The notes beneath the pieces are model-generated. The model made no database searches, had not been told where the DNA came from, and saw only the letters and a program-made list of their open reading frames with translations. DNA of 64,000 nt from Rouxiella aceris (GTDB lineage Bacteria; Pseudomonadota; Gammaproteobacteria; Enterobacterales; Enterobacteriaceae): contig NZ_JAADJU010000010.1 in assembly GCF_012933545.1 (NCBI RefSeq), positions 124,001 to 188,000 on the forward strand, read 5' to 3'. This document shows positions 37,862-46,741 of the stretch, piece after piece. Position 1 is the stretch's first letter. The number at the start of each line of letters is the position of its first letter. The translations under genes were made by a program, and so were the position numbers.

Positions 37862-39844
37862 TTACCCCTTTTCGGCAGGTGATTCAACTGAACGCAAGAA
37901 GAAGTCCAGTGTGGCATCAACCGTTTTATCCATGCTGACTTCAGGCTGCCAGTTCAGCAAACGACGGGCATTTTTAATGCTTGGCGTACGGTGTTCAACG
38001 TCCTGATAGCCTTTACCGTAGTAGCTGCTGCTTTCGACCATTTTAAAGCCGGCAAATGGAGGGAACTGATCGCGCAGCGGATGGGCTTCAAAGCTCTTGA
38101 GCAACATTTCAGCGAGTTCACGAATACTGGCTTCGTTAGTCGGGTTACCAATGTTGATGATTTGACCGTCACACATATTGTTGCGGTTTTCAATCACGCG
38201 GAACAGGGCTTCGATACCGTCGTTGATATCGGTAAAGCAGCGTTTTTGCTCGCCACCGTCAACCAGCTTGATAGGCGAACCCTCAACCAGATTGAGGATC
38301 AACTGGGTAATGGCACGTGAACTGCCGATACGGGCAGCATCAAGGTTATCCAGACGCGGACCCATCCAGTTGAATGGACGGAACAGCGTAAAGCGCAGAC
38401 CTTCTTTCACGCCGTAAGCCCAGATCACACGGTCAAGCAACTGTTTGGAGACTGAGTAAATCCAGCGCTGTTTGTTGATTGGACCCACGATCAGGCGTGA
38501 GTTATCTTCATCAAACTCTTTGTCGTCGCACATACCGTAGACTTCAGAGGTTGATGGGAAAATGATGCGTTTTTTGTATTTAACGCAGTCGCGAACAATT
38601 TTCAGGTTTTCTTCAAAATCCAGCTCGAAGACGCGCAGTGGATTGCGGGTATATTCGATTGGGGTCGCAATGGCAACCAGCGGCAACACAACGTCGCATT
38701 TTTTAATGTGATATTCGATCCATTCGGAATGAATGCTGATATCACCTTCAACGAAGTGGAAATTCGGGTTATCCATAAAGCGGCTGATGGCATCGGAACT
38801 GATATCCAGACCGAAGATTTCATAGTTGCCATCACGCAGCAGGCGTTCACTGAGGTGGTTACCGATAAAACCGTTCACCCCTAAAATCAACACGCGAGTA
38901 CGGCGTTTCATCACCGCCGTTGGGCGCGGAGACAGTCTTACGTTAGGCATAATGCCCATTTCAAGGGCCAAACGGCTACCCTGAACGTAAAGACCAGACT
39001 CAGTCTGCCCGGCGACAATTTCCAGCGCACCTTCACCACAGGCAATCACCAGCGGCTCGTTGGACAATACGGTACCAGGCTGTTTATCGTGAGCCTGCTC
39101 GAGGACACGAGCACGCCAGATAGTCAGTTTACGCTCGCCGAGGTAACTGAATGCACCCGGGTAAGGTTCGGTAACGGCACGAATAAGATTGTTGATCTGG
39201 CTGGCAGATTTATGCCAATGAATTTCACCGTCAGCGGCGGTACGACGACCAAAATAGCTGGCCTGTGACTCATCTTGCGGTGTCAGCGTCATCTCGCCTG
39301 CCAACATGCCCGGCAGCAGTTTCTTCAGCAGGGACTCTGCTGCGTCACGCATTTTGCCATGCAGGGTAAATGCCGTGTCTTGTGGGTCAATAGCCACAGC
39401 TTGCTGACCAACGATATCACCGGCATCCGGACGTTTAACCATTTTATGCAGGGTGACGCCTGTTTCGGTTTCGCCATTGAGCACGGCCCAGTTGATTGGC
39501 GCGCGTCCGCGATAGCGTGGCAGCAGAGAACCATGCAAGTTGAAACCGCCCAACGGAGCTAATGACAGCACTTCTTCGCTGAGCATATTGCGGTAATAAA
39601 ATGAGAAAATAACATCTGGCTGCAACTCGCGGATGCGGTTAACCCATAACGGATGGTTAACGTCTTCCGGTGCATAGACTGGCAGATCCAGGTCAGCACC
39701 TGTACGGGCGACCGAAGCAAAGAAGTTGTTTTCATCTGGGGAGTCAGTATGAGTGAATACTGCCTGCACATCATAACCCGCTTCAACCAGGGCTTTTAAA
39801 CCCGCGCAACCAATATCATGGTAGGCAAATACTATCGCTTTCAT
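37862..39844 (-). CDS. arnA: Bifunctional UDP-L-Ara4N formyltransferase / UDP-GlcA decarboxylase ArnA
   Basis: 660 residues, two enzymes in one chain. The N-terminal formyltransferase (about 1-304) has Asn102 and His104 in [11 protein letters not shown]; the C-terminal NAD-dependent oxidative decarboxylase (about 314-660) starts with the Rossmann loop [11 protein letters not shown] and carries FPSTSEVYG with the catalytic Ser/Glu and the YSVSKQ motif. Its start shares one base with the arnC stop (TAATG). Confidence 0.97.
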   Translation of the reverse strand: MKAIVFAYHDIGCAGLKALVEAGYDVQAVFTHTDSPDENNFFASVARTGADLDLPVYAPEDVNHPLWVNRIRELQPDVIFSFYYRNMLSEEVLSLAPLGGFNLHGSLLPRYRGRAPINWAVLNGETETGVTLHKMVKRPDAGDIVGQQAVAIDPQDTAFTLHGKMRDAAESLLKKLLPGMLAGEMTLTPQDESQASYFGRRTAADGEIHWHKSASQINNLIRAVTEPYPGAFSYLGERKLTIWRARVLEQAHDKQPGTVLSNEPLVIACGEGALEIVAGQTESGLYVQGSRLALEMGIMPNVRLSPRPTAVMKRRTRVLILGVNGFIGNHLSERLLRDGNYEIFGLDISSDAISRFMDNPNFHFVEGDISIHSEWIEYHIKKCDVVLPLVAIATPIEYTRNPLRVFELDFEENLKIVRDCVKYKKRIIFPSTSEVYGMCDDKEFDEDNSRLIVGPINKQRWIYSVSKQLLDRVIWAYGVKEGLRFTLFRPFNWMGPRLDNLDAARIGSSRAITQLILNLVEGSPIKLVDGGEQKRCFTDINDGIEALFRVIENRNNMCDGQIINIGNPTNEASIRELAEMLLKSFEAHPLRDQFPPFAGFKMVESSSYYGKGYQDVEHRTPSIKNARRLLNWQPEVSMDKTVDATLDFFLRSVESPAEKG

Positions 39845-40830
39845 TATTTATTTTCCTGATCTGTATCGACATCGACGGAACCTGTCCCGATGACTTTCTG
39901 AACAAAATAGCGGGGACGTGCACGAACGTCGTTATAAATGCGACCGATGTATTCTCCCAACAGCCCCATTCCAACAAATTGCGCACCGATAAACATAAAC
40001 AGCAGCGCGAACAGCGTGAAAACGCCGTCTGCCGCCCATACCGGGCCAAAGATCACACGCATAAGAATCAAGGCCAATGCAAGAACAAACCCGCATAAGG
40101 CCACTATGCTACCCACGACGCTCAGCAATCTTAACGGCGTGGTCGTCAGACAAGTGATCAAGTCATACATCAGATTGATCAGCTTCATCAGACTGTATTT
40201 GGAGTCACCAAACTCGCGCTCTGCATGCTGCACCGGGATTTCAACGGTTTTGCGGGCAAAGGTGTTGGCGAGGATGGGAATAAACGTGCTTCGCTCATGG
40301 CAATGGAGCATCGCTTCGATAATATGGCGGCGATAGGCACGCAGCATGCAGCCATAGTCCCCCATGGATTTACCGGTGGCCCGCTGGATCATCATATTGA
40401 TCATCTTGGAAGCACTTTTACGGAACCAGGAGTCACGGCGGTTAGCACGCACGGTACCGACGACGTCATAACCCTCTTCTGCCTTGAGCACCAGCCGCGG
40501 GATCTCTTCCGGTGGGTTTTGCAAATCGGCATCAAGGGTGATCACCAGATCGCCGCTCGCATGATTAAACCCGGCCATAATAGCCGAATGTTGTCCATAG
40601 TTGCGGTTGAGCAATACGGCGATCACACAGTTTTCCGGCACTTCAGCCGCTTCGGTCAGCAGTTCAATCGAACGATCGCTGCTGCCGTCATCAACCAAAA
40701 TAATCTCGTAAGACTGGGTTAACAGGCGACAAGAGGCAATAGTGCGCGACAGCAAGGCGGGCAGGCTCTGTTCCTCATTGTAGACGGGTATGACCACGGA
40801 AACTTTCTTAATTACTTCAAACTGAGCCAC
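39844..40830 (-). CDS. arnC: Undecaprenyl-phosphate 4-deoxy-4-formamido-L-arabinose transferase ArnC
   Basis: GT2 family transferase that loads L-Ara4FN onto undecaprenyl phosphate. 328 residues: cytoplasmic GT-A domain with [21 protein letters not shown] and [13 protein letters not shown] (DXD), and two C-terminal membrane helices (about 235-300). The start is GTG 40830, with GGAG eight bases upstream and two bases from the arnB stop. Confidence 0.96.
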   Translation of the reverse strand: MAQFEVIKKVSVVIPVYNEEQSLPALLSRTIASCRLLTQSYEIILVDDGSSDRSIELLTEAAEVPENCVIAVLLNRNYGQHSAIMAGFNHASGDLVITLDADLQNPPEEIPRLVLKAEEGYDVVGTVRANRRDSWFRKSASKMINMMIQRATGKSMGDYGCMLRAYRRHIIEAMLHCHERSTFIPILANTFARKTVEIPVQHAEREFGDSKYSLMKLINLMYDLITCLTTTPLRLLSVVGSIVALCGFVLALALILMRVIFGPVWAADGVFTLFALLFMFIGAQFVGMGLLGEYIGRIYNDVRARPRYFVQKVIGTGSVDVDTDQENK

Positions 40831-40832
40831 TG

Positions 40833-41972
40833 CTACATCTCCACCAGGGATTTAAGAGCGTCAACAACCCGGTCAACATCACTATCTTGCATATCAGGGA
40901 ACAGAGGCAGACTGCACATCCTGGCCGTATTCCATTCACTGTTAGGTAATTTTAAATCGGGGTAACGCTCACGATAATATTTTTGCGTATGGGCCGCGCG
41001 GAAATGTAATCCGGTACCAATGCCACGCTCTTTCAGGCGTTCCATCAATGTGTCTCGACTGATGTCACAGCGTGTTTCATCAACGCGAATTATCATCAAG
41101 TGCCAGCTATGCAGGTGCGGATAAGTCGGCACATGGACTGGCAGGAAAGGTGTCCCTTGCAATTTCTCGAGATAAAGCTGCGCCAGGTGCGCCCGTCTTG
41201 CGTTCATTTCAGGTAAACGCTTCAGTTGAACGACGGCAATGGCGGCATGAATATCCGACAGGTTGTATTTAAACCCGGGTTCAATCACCTCGGCTTGCGG
41301 ACGGCGACCCTGTACCTGACGGTCAAAGGCATCAACGGCCAGGCCATGGAATTTCAATGCCCGCACGCGCGCGGCCAACTCATCGTCATCGGTGGCGATC
41401 AATCCGCCTTCGGCACAAGTCATATTCTTGATGGCATGGAAAGAGAAGATCGCCGTGCCCTTGGCACCAATCCAGCGACCACGGTACTGGGTACCGGAAG
41501 CATGGGCGGCATCTTCAATCAGCGCAATGTTATGTTCTTGCGCCAATGCATACAGCGGATCGAGATCCAGCGCGGCACCGGCGTAGTGAACAGGAATAAT
41601 GGCTTTGGTTTTTGGAGTAATGGCGGCAGCAACGTCTTCGGGACGAACCATCAGGGTATCAGGATCTACATCAATCATTACCGGTTCTGCACCCAGCAGA
41701 GTAATCATGTTCAGGGTGGAAACCCAGGTTTGTGACGGGGTGATCACTTCATCGCCAGGCCCGATCCCCAGGGCTATCAGGGTAACATGCATCCCTCCGG
41801 TTGCTGAGCTGACGGCTATGGCGTGTTTACAACCAAATGCAGCGGAGAAATCTTCTTCCAACTGATTGGTTTGTGGACCTGTGGTGATCCAGCCAGAACG
41901 TAATACCTGCTCAACTGCTTTGATTTCTTCATCACCCATTGATGGACGAGAAAAAGGTAAAAAATTTTCCAT
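40833..41972 (-). CDS. arnB: UDP-4-amino-4-deoxy-L-arabinose--oxoglutarate aminotransferase ArnB
   Basis: PLP-dependent aminotransferase (DegT/DnrJ/EryC1 fold) that aminates UDP-4-keto-pentose. 379 residues from ATG 41972 (AGGA eight bases upstream; [13 protein letters not shown] is the usual N-terminus). The PLP lysine is Lys182 in [15 protein letters not shown] longer frame to 42017 has no family support. First gene of the arn operon, behind a PmrA-type box. Confidence 0.97.
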   Translation of the reverse strand: MENFLPFSRPSMGDEEIKAVEQVLRSGWITTGPQTNQLEEDFSAAFGCKHAIAVSSATGGMHVTLIALGIGPGDEVITPSQTWVSTLNMITLLGAEPVMIDVDPDTLMVRPEDVAAAITPKTKAIIPVHYAGAALDLDPLYALAQEHNIALIEDAAHASGTQYRGRWIGAKGTAIFSFHAIKNMTCAEGGLIATDDDELAARVRALKFHGLAVDAFDRQVQGRRPQAEVIEPGFKYNLSDIHAAIAVVQLKRLPEMNARRAHLAQLYLEKLQGTPFLPVHVPTYPHLHSWHLMIIRVDETRCDISRDTLMERLKERGIGTGLHFRAAHTQKYYRERYPDLKLPNSEWNTARMCSLPLFPDMQDSDVDRVVDALKSLVEM

Positions 41973-42338
41973 GTAGCAAATCCTGTCATTTAACGACGGC
42001 AATGAAGCGGTAATCATCGCAGACTGTATAGACTGTTTATTTAACAGAGAGTAAACGCTCTAAGAATAATAATAGTTAAAGTATTGTCGTTTAATCTTAA
42101 TTTAACATTAAGGATATTCAAGTCGCTACGGCAGTTTTTTTTTAAGAAAACACAATAGTGAACTTGTTGATTTAAATCATTTTAAAAATGGAAAATACTC
42201 CTTTTTGCTGTCTGGCAAGTCGCTTGTTCGCTTTATTTCAGATTACAGACACGCAGATTGGTTATTTTATAAACCAATATAAAGCCATTAACCTGTAAAA
42301 AAGAATAGTCTGCAAACTATTTTTCAACCTTCTGGCGA
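41973..42338. other. arn promoter region
   Basis: 366 bp, very AT-rich, between arnB and the end of btuD. It contains the PmrA-like box at 42096-42112 and, nearer arnB, TAACTATTAT that can serve as -10. No gene or further structure was seen from about 42115 to 42338. Confidence 0.6.
42096..42112 (-). promoter_or_regulatory. PmrA-box-like operator of the arn operon
   Basis: CTTAATGTTAAATTAAG on the minus strand: two TTAA cores exactly seven bases apart, as in the PmrA box (YTTAAK-N5-YTTAAK). It lies about 125 bp before arnB, about 20 bp upstream of a TATTAT -10. PmrA/PhoP control of arn is established in Salmonella and Yersinia; here it is inferred. Confidence 0.55.
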
Positions 42339-43088
42339 CTAATCAGTCATAAGCCAGGATTTTCCCGCAAGATTATGTAACTGAAAAGAAACGCCGTAAA
42401 GAAAAGATAAACATTCTGGCTGTAATACTGCTGCGGTTTCTCCTGCCGCCACAACCTCGCCAGCAGACATCAACCATACGTTATCGGCCTGATGCAACGT
42501 GTGATTAAGATCGTGATCGCTGATGATAGCCATTCCGCCGGCACGACAAAACATGGCAATCAGTCCATCAACGGCTTGTTGATGAGCAATATCCAGGCTA
42601 TTTGCCGGTTCATCGAGTAATAGCAGACAACCCAGGGGATTGAGATCGGGCCAGACCTGCAATAATGTCGCAACCAGTCGGACGCGTTGCCACTCACCAC
42701 CGGAGAGTTGTGTCACCGGCTTGGCAAGCTTATCCGACAAATGCAATTGGTCGCACAGCATCGATAAGGTTTGGTTCAGACATTGAGGTGTCGCAGCCTG
42801 CGGCTGGTGCAACGATAAATATTGAAATACCGGCATCACCGACAGCGGCAGCGACTGCTGGCATAAATAACTGCGATAACGGGAAAGCTGCAGCCCCGAT
42901 AGATGCGCAATTGATTGCCCCTGGAGGATCACCTCGCCCGTGCCGGGTAGCATTCCGGCAATGCTTGCCAGCAGACTGCTTTTCCCTGCACCGTTTGGCC
43001 CAATAATGTGTACCCGAGCACCGGGATAAACCTGAGCACTAAAGGGGGAAAAACGTGAAGCCACTGCCAACTGCTTTAATTGCAACAT
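42339..43088 (-). CDS. btuD: Vitamin B12 ABC transporter ATPase BtuD
   Basis: ATPase of the BtuCD-F cobalamin importer, 249 residues from ATG 43088, the same length as E. coli BtuD. Walker [10 protein letters not shown] at 30-38, signature QLSGGEWQRVRL, Walker B LLLLDEPANSLD, H-loop ISDHDLNHTL. A GTG 12 codons upstream has no ribosome binding site. Order btuC-btuE-btuD as in E. coli. Confidence 0.95.
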   Translation of the reverse strand: MLQLKQLAVASRFSPFSAQVYPGARVHIIGPNGAGKSSLLASIAGMLPGTGEVILQGQSIAHLSGLQLSRYRSYLCQQSLPLSVMPVFQYLSLHQPQAATPQCLNQTLSMLCDQLHLSDKLAKPVTQLSGGEWQRVRLVATLLQVWPDLNPLGCLLLLDEPANSLDIAHQQAVDGLIAMFCRAGGMAIISDHDLNHTLHQADNVWLMSAGEVVAAGETAAVLQPECLSFLYGVSFQLHNLAGKSWLMTD

Positions 43089-43171
43089 ACACGCATCGCT
43101 GTCTGGTAAAAGCCAATAAATCACAGGGCGACGCTGAGGGTCGCCCTGTCGGTTGGACTATCTAGGCACAA

Positions 43172-43723
43172 TTATTTGGCCACTGCCTGACCGATCGCCG
43201 CCACCAAAATCGGATCTTCCGGCGTCATATCCGGCGCAAAACGTGCCAGCACCTGGCCATTACGACCAACCAGGAATTTTTCAAAATTCCACAAAATATT
43301 TTCCGGGCGCAGCGGCTCACGGCCTTTACTGGCCAGACGCTGGTAAAACTCGCTGCCCTCGGGTTTGATGGCCTGAGGTTTGGCGGCGATCAACGCTTTG
43401 TAGAGTGGATGGCGTCCGTCACCATTGACCTCGATTTTACTGAACATCGGGAAGCTGACACCAAACTGCGTAGTACAGAATGCCTGGATTTCCTCTTCGC
43501 TGCCCGGCTCCTGGGCACCAAATTCATTGCAGGGAAATCCCAGCACCTCAAAACCCTGGGCATGCCAGGTTTGGTACAGGCTTTCCAGTCCCTGATATTG
43601 CTTGGTCAAACCACATTGCGAGGCAACATTCACCACCAGCAATACCTCATTTGCATAGGCCCCCAGTGTGGTGGACTTGCCATCAATAGTGGTCAATGGT
43701 GTTGCATAAATCGCGTTACTCAT
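43172..43723 (-). CDS. btuE: Thiol peroxidase / glutathione peroxidase family protein BtuE
   Basis: Non-haem peroxidase of the glutathione peroxidase family; not needed for B12 transport despite its place in btuCED. 183 residues from ATG 43723, chosen because AGGA lies seven bases away (the ATG two codons up is too close to it) and the length equals E. coli BtuE. Peroxidatic Cys37 in VNVASQCGLTKQY; GFPCNEFGAQEPG and WNFEKFLVGR are family motifs. Confidence 0.95.
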   Translation of the reverse strand: MSNAIYATPLTTIDGKSTTLGAYANEVLLVVNVASQCGLTKQYQGLESLYQTWHAQGFEVLGFPCNEFGAQEPGSEEEIQAFCTTQFGVSFPMFSKIEVNGDGRHPLYKALIAAKPQAIKPEGSEFYQRLASKGREPLRPENILWNFEKFLVGRNGQVLARFAPDMTPEDPILVAAIGQAVAK

Positions 43724-43792
43724 AGTCATGTCCTATTGTTGTGGATCAGGTAAATGCTGAGATAATCTTTAACAGAATAAGGCCATCATCAC

Positions 43793-44800
43793 TTAGTCAG
43801 ACCGTTCTGCTCTCGCCAACAGCCAAATAAATAACGGAGCGCCAAGCACTGCCGTTACCACGCCTATCGGCAATTCAGCAGCGTAGAGCGCAATACGTGC
43901 CACTACGTCAGCCAGTAACAACACCGTGCTACCAGCCAGGGCACAGGCCGGAAGTAATCGCCGCTGATCGGTGATACCACAAAGGCGCAAGAGATGGGGA
44001 ATAACCAGGCCGATAAAGCCTATCACACCGGCCAGCGCAACGCTGATACCCACCACCCAGCCCATGGCCAGCACCAGCAAATTGCGCCAGATGCGGATTG
44101 ACAGACCGAGCTGCTGCGCCTGGTGTACCCCCAGCGCCAATAAATTGATGGTTCGCCCCTGGGCACAAAGCCAGAGTAACACCGGTAGCATCAACACCCC
44201 CATCCAGGACTGTCGCCAGTCAATACCACCAAAGCCGCCCATCATCCAATACATTAACTGGCGCAGATCGAGGCTTGAACTGAAATAGACCGCCCAGGTC
44301 ATAATCGCGCTGCAGATTATGCCAATCGCCACTCCCACCAACAGCAGGCGCGAATGGGTAAACAGCCGTTTTCGTGAAAAATAGAGCAAAAAGAAGGTCA
44401 CTACCAGCGCACCGAGTACGGCACTCAGGCTCATTAATGCTGGCGAAAGCAGCCCTTTACCCAGCATAACGCAAATTACCAGAGCCACACCGGCTCCACT
44501 TGCCACGCCCAGCAGCCCGGGTTCAGCCAGAGTGTTTTCAAATAATGACTGCATCACGGCCCCGGAGACCGCCAGCGCCGCCCCCACCAGCATTACGGCC
44601 AACGCACGCGGCAAGCGGATTTGCCAGACAAAGAGTTTGTATGTCGGAGAAAACCACTGATTCGGCCATATCCAGCTATCACCGGCACAGAGACTGAAGA
44701 TCAACACCAAGAGTAAAGCAGCGGAGAGCCCTTGCAGGCACCGGCGGTCACGATATTTTTGCTGCTGCTCAAGCTGCGTAAAGGTAGGAAAGGCTGACAT
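43793..44800 (-). CDS. btuC: Vitamin B12 ABC transporter permease BtuC
   Basis: FecCD-type permease with ten helices, 335 residues from ATG 44800. Family segments [51 protein letters not shown] and the coupling loop [18 protein letters not shown] are all present. AGGA lies eleven bases before the ATG; the frame is open a further 29 codons upstream without similarity. It is related to hmuU in the same window (same family, different substrate). Confidence 0.94.
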   Translation of the reverse strand: MSAFPTFTQLEQQQKYRDRRCLQGLSAALLLVLIFSLCAGDSWIWPNQWFSPTYKLFVWQIRLPRALAVMLVGAALAVSGAVMQSLFENTLAEPGLLGVASGAGVALVICVMLGKGLLSPALMSLSAVLGALVVTFFLLYFSRKRLFTHSRLLLVGVAIGIICSAIMTWAVYFSSSLDLRQLMYWMMGGFGGIDWRQSWMGVLMLPVLLWLCAQGRTINLLALGVHQAQQLGLSIRIWRNLLVLAMGWVVGISVALAGVIGFIGLVIPHLLRLCGITDQRRLLPACALAGSTVLLLADVVARIALYAAELPIGVVTAVLGAPLFIWLLARAERSD

Positions 44801-45129
44801 GCTTAATAGCATCCTGTTGCTTATAGCCGTATAAATAACCCGTTCCGGGTCCCGGTGACCGCTTATCCTATCTATTATTGGCAGCATTGCGCAATTTTCT
44901 GCCCCTGGCTTGTGAAGACATCAGGCAGTCTGCGATGTAATCCGCAGGGGATAAGATAAGCAAAGAGTGAGTTTGCACAAATCATGATGACCCGGCAAGA
45001 TGAAAATCTTATCTCACTAAGCCAATGGCTGGCACAGTAACGGCTGGCCAGACCATGGTCTGACTTGCAGGAAATAACCAGGCAACCGTGGTTGACGTTT
45101 GGCATTAAGAAAGGTGGGCTGCGGAAACT
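44801..45129. other. Long leader region of btuC
   Basis: 329 bp with no gene. It holds a perfect 14-bp palindrome CAGACCATGGTCTG (45049-45062), GGCTGGC repeated at 45028-45034 and 45042-45048, and a possible leftward promoter (TTGTGC, 16 bp, TATCTT). The conserved boxes of a cobalamin riboswitch were looked for and not found. Confidence 0.5.
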
Positions 45130-45158
45130 AAAAAGGCCATAAGTGTAAACTTATGGCC
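45130..45158 (-). terminator. Terminator of the DUF2502 gene (leftward)
   Basis: On the minus strand GGCCATAAGT (45158-45149), loop TTAC, ACTTATGGCC (45144-45135), then five T's. Perfect 10-bp stem. Confidence 0.88.
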
Positions 45159-45240
45159 AGCTATAACCCGCTGCCTCGTAACAGGGTAGCGCTGAAAATC
45201 TGCGTAGAGCTGCTGTGGTTAAAACACAGCGGAGCCGCTT

Positions 45241-45636
45241 TTAGTGATGCTGAGCGTCTGGGGGTAATGGTTCGCCGTGACCTTGATTACCATGGCCCTG
45301 GTCACCTTTGCCCTGATTGCCGTGAGGATCATGATTGCCATGGTTGGGCTCTCCCCGCGGCTGCCGAGGTGGCTGGTGTTTTGGCGGTGGCGCAGCTTCC
45401 CAACGATTACCATGCCAATATAAGCCATGGCTGTTGCGTTCACCCATATGCTTACCCTGGTGATCGTGCCACCACTGCGGTGGACGCCAGTCATAGCCAT
45501 CCCAGTAGTAACCGCGATCATTCTTATCCCCGATATGAATAGATGCACCAGGAAGATCGACATTCAGCGAAACATTCGCCTGCGCGACCACGGGCAGGGC
45601 CAGAGCACAACACAACATCAGAATATATTTATTCAA
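45241..45636 (-). CDS. Exported DUF2502-type protein, His/Gly/Pro-rich
   Basis: 131 residues from TTG 45636, which has AAGG eight bases upstream; a GTG three codons up is too close to that site. Signal peptide NKYILMLCCALALPVVAQA, then a conserved segment VSLNVDLPGASIHIGDKNDR and GYYWDGYDWRPPQWW, as in the enterobacterial YpeC/DUF2502 family, and a low-complexity tail of His, Gly, Pro and Asn (HGNQGKGDQGHGNQGHGE). The role is unknown; the His-rich tail might bind metal. It lies alone between ihfA and btuC, with its own terminator. Confidence 0.8.
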   Translation of the reverse strand: MNKYILMLCCALALPVVAQANVSLNVDLPGASIHIGDKNDRGYYWDGYDWRPPQWWHDHQGKHMGERNSHGLYWHGNRWEAAPPPKHQPPRQPRGEPNHGNHDPHGNQGKGDQGHGNQGHGEPLPPDAQHH

Positions 45637-45901
45637 AACGTCCACCTTAATTTTATTATTACTCTTTTTTATAACAGGGGGAGTGACAACTGACTATGAG
45701 AACAGGGATAACTTTCGAATAAATGACGGGGGGCTTACTCTAAAAATACAGATGTGTCCCGATTGAAATAATTCAATAGGATTGTGAGTAAATAATATTC
45801 AGTTTTCATAACTACGCTAACATCTCTTAACGCTAGTCTGACAACAGAATGTTATTGTTTTATTTATACTCAGACGGTGTAATCAAACGAAGGAAATAAT
45901 T

Positions 45902-46054
45902 ATGCGTCGTATTTTGGCTTTTCTTACTATTGCTCTGGTTGCCTCTAGTCTGAGTGGCTGTCTGTTCCCTCCATTTTGGGGCCCTGGTGGCGGCGGTGGT
46001 CACGGCGGTGGTGGCGGTGGTGGCGGTTACCACGGTGGCGGACCAGGTCGTTAA
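45902..46054 (+). CDS. Small glycine-rich lipoprotein
   Basis: 50 residues, short but well supported: AAGGAA about eight bases before the ATG, a signal peptide MRRILAFLTIALVASS with lipobox LSGC (Cys20), then FPPFWGPGGGGG and a run of Gly broken by His and Tyr, ending HGGGPGR. A UUCG-loop terminator follows at 46174. It is probably an outer-membrane lipoprotein. I do not know its function. Divergent from the DUF2502 gene, which also encodes a small exported Gly/His-rich protein. Confidence 0.75.
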   Translation: MRRILAFLTIALVASSLSGCLFPPFWGPGGGGGHGGGGGGGGYHGGGPGR

Positions 46055-46173
46055 TCATTTTCAATGGTGACCATTGCTTTATTTTGGGGAAAATGAGTTC
46101 TAATTTTATTTATACCCATCAATAGCACCACTGATTATTTCTCTTAAAATTAATTTATCTTGCTGCTATTTAC

Positions 46174-46194
46174 CAAGGGACTTCGGTCCCTTTT
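46174..46194 (+). terminator. Terminator of the small lipoprotein gene
   Basis: AAGGGAC (46174-46180), loop TTCG, GTCCCTT (46185-46191), then T-rich sequence. A very stable UUCG tetraloop. Confidence 0.92.
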
Positions 46195-46395
46195 TATTTG
46201 TTTTTTTCCGTATCAGACAAATAAAAACCACTTAACGCATTCGTTTAACCGCGAAATTTAATCTATCAGACTAATCTTGAAAATCCCAACACCTTAACAC
46301 TATCTTTTCACTTTTCGTCTCCTCCCCCTAAATGACATTAACCGACGATCTTCCCCGCTTACCTGACGAGTTAGCACCACAAACCCACCAGGCGC

Positions 46396-46425
46396 AAAAA
46401 AAAGGCCGCATTACGCGGCCTTTTT
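46396..46425. terminator. ihfA terminator, bidirectional
   Basis: Eight A's, GGCCGC (46404-46409), loop ATTAC, GCGGCC (46415-46420), five T's; it ends the leftward pheMST-ihfA transcript. Confidence 0.92.
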
Positions 46426-46440
46426 ATCAGACTAACTTTT

Positions 46441-46737
46441 TTATTCTTTGGGCGTGGCATTTTCCACGCGACTTTTTAACTTCTGTCCTGGACGGAAAGT
46501 CACCACACGGCGCGCCGTAATAGGAATGTCCTCGCCAGTTTTCGGGTTACGCCCCGGACGTTGGTTTTTGTCACGCAGATCAAAATTGCCAAAGCCAGAC
46601 AATTTAACTTGTTCGCCATTCTCCAAAGCACGACGTACTTCTTCAAAGAACAGTTCAACCAGGTCTTTGGCATCCCGTTTGCTCAGCCCGAGCTTTTCAA
46701 ACAGGTGTTCTGACATTTCAGCTTTAGTAAGCGCCAT
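46441..46737 (-). CDS. ihfA: Integration host factor subunit alpha
   Basis: DNA-bending protein, 98 residues, HU/IHF family. The conserved [21 protein letters not shown] loop contains the Pro that intercalates in the minor groove (RPGRNP, about 61-66). It follows pheT by four bases at the end of the pheMST operon. Confidence 0.99.
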   Translation of the reverse strand: MALTKAEMSEHLFEKLGLSKRDAKDLVELFFEEVRRALENGEQVKLSGFGNFDLRDKNQRPGRNPKTGEDIPITARRVVTFRPGQKLKSRVENATPKE

Positions 46738-46741
46738 AGGT

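Larger units (their letters stand above)
46055..46440. other. Region between the lipoprotein gene and ihfA
   Basis: 386 bp of AT-rich sequence holding the two facing terminators (46174-46194 and 46396-46425). Nothing else was seen. Confidence 0.6.

Noticed and set aside
44801..45129. Cobalamin riboswitch before btuC
   Set aside because: The conserved B12-box and GGGAA-type core were looked for on the minus strand and not found.
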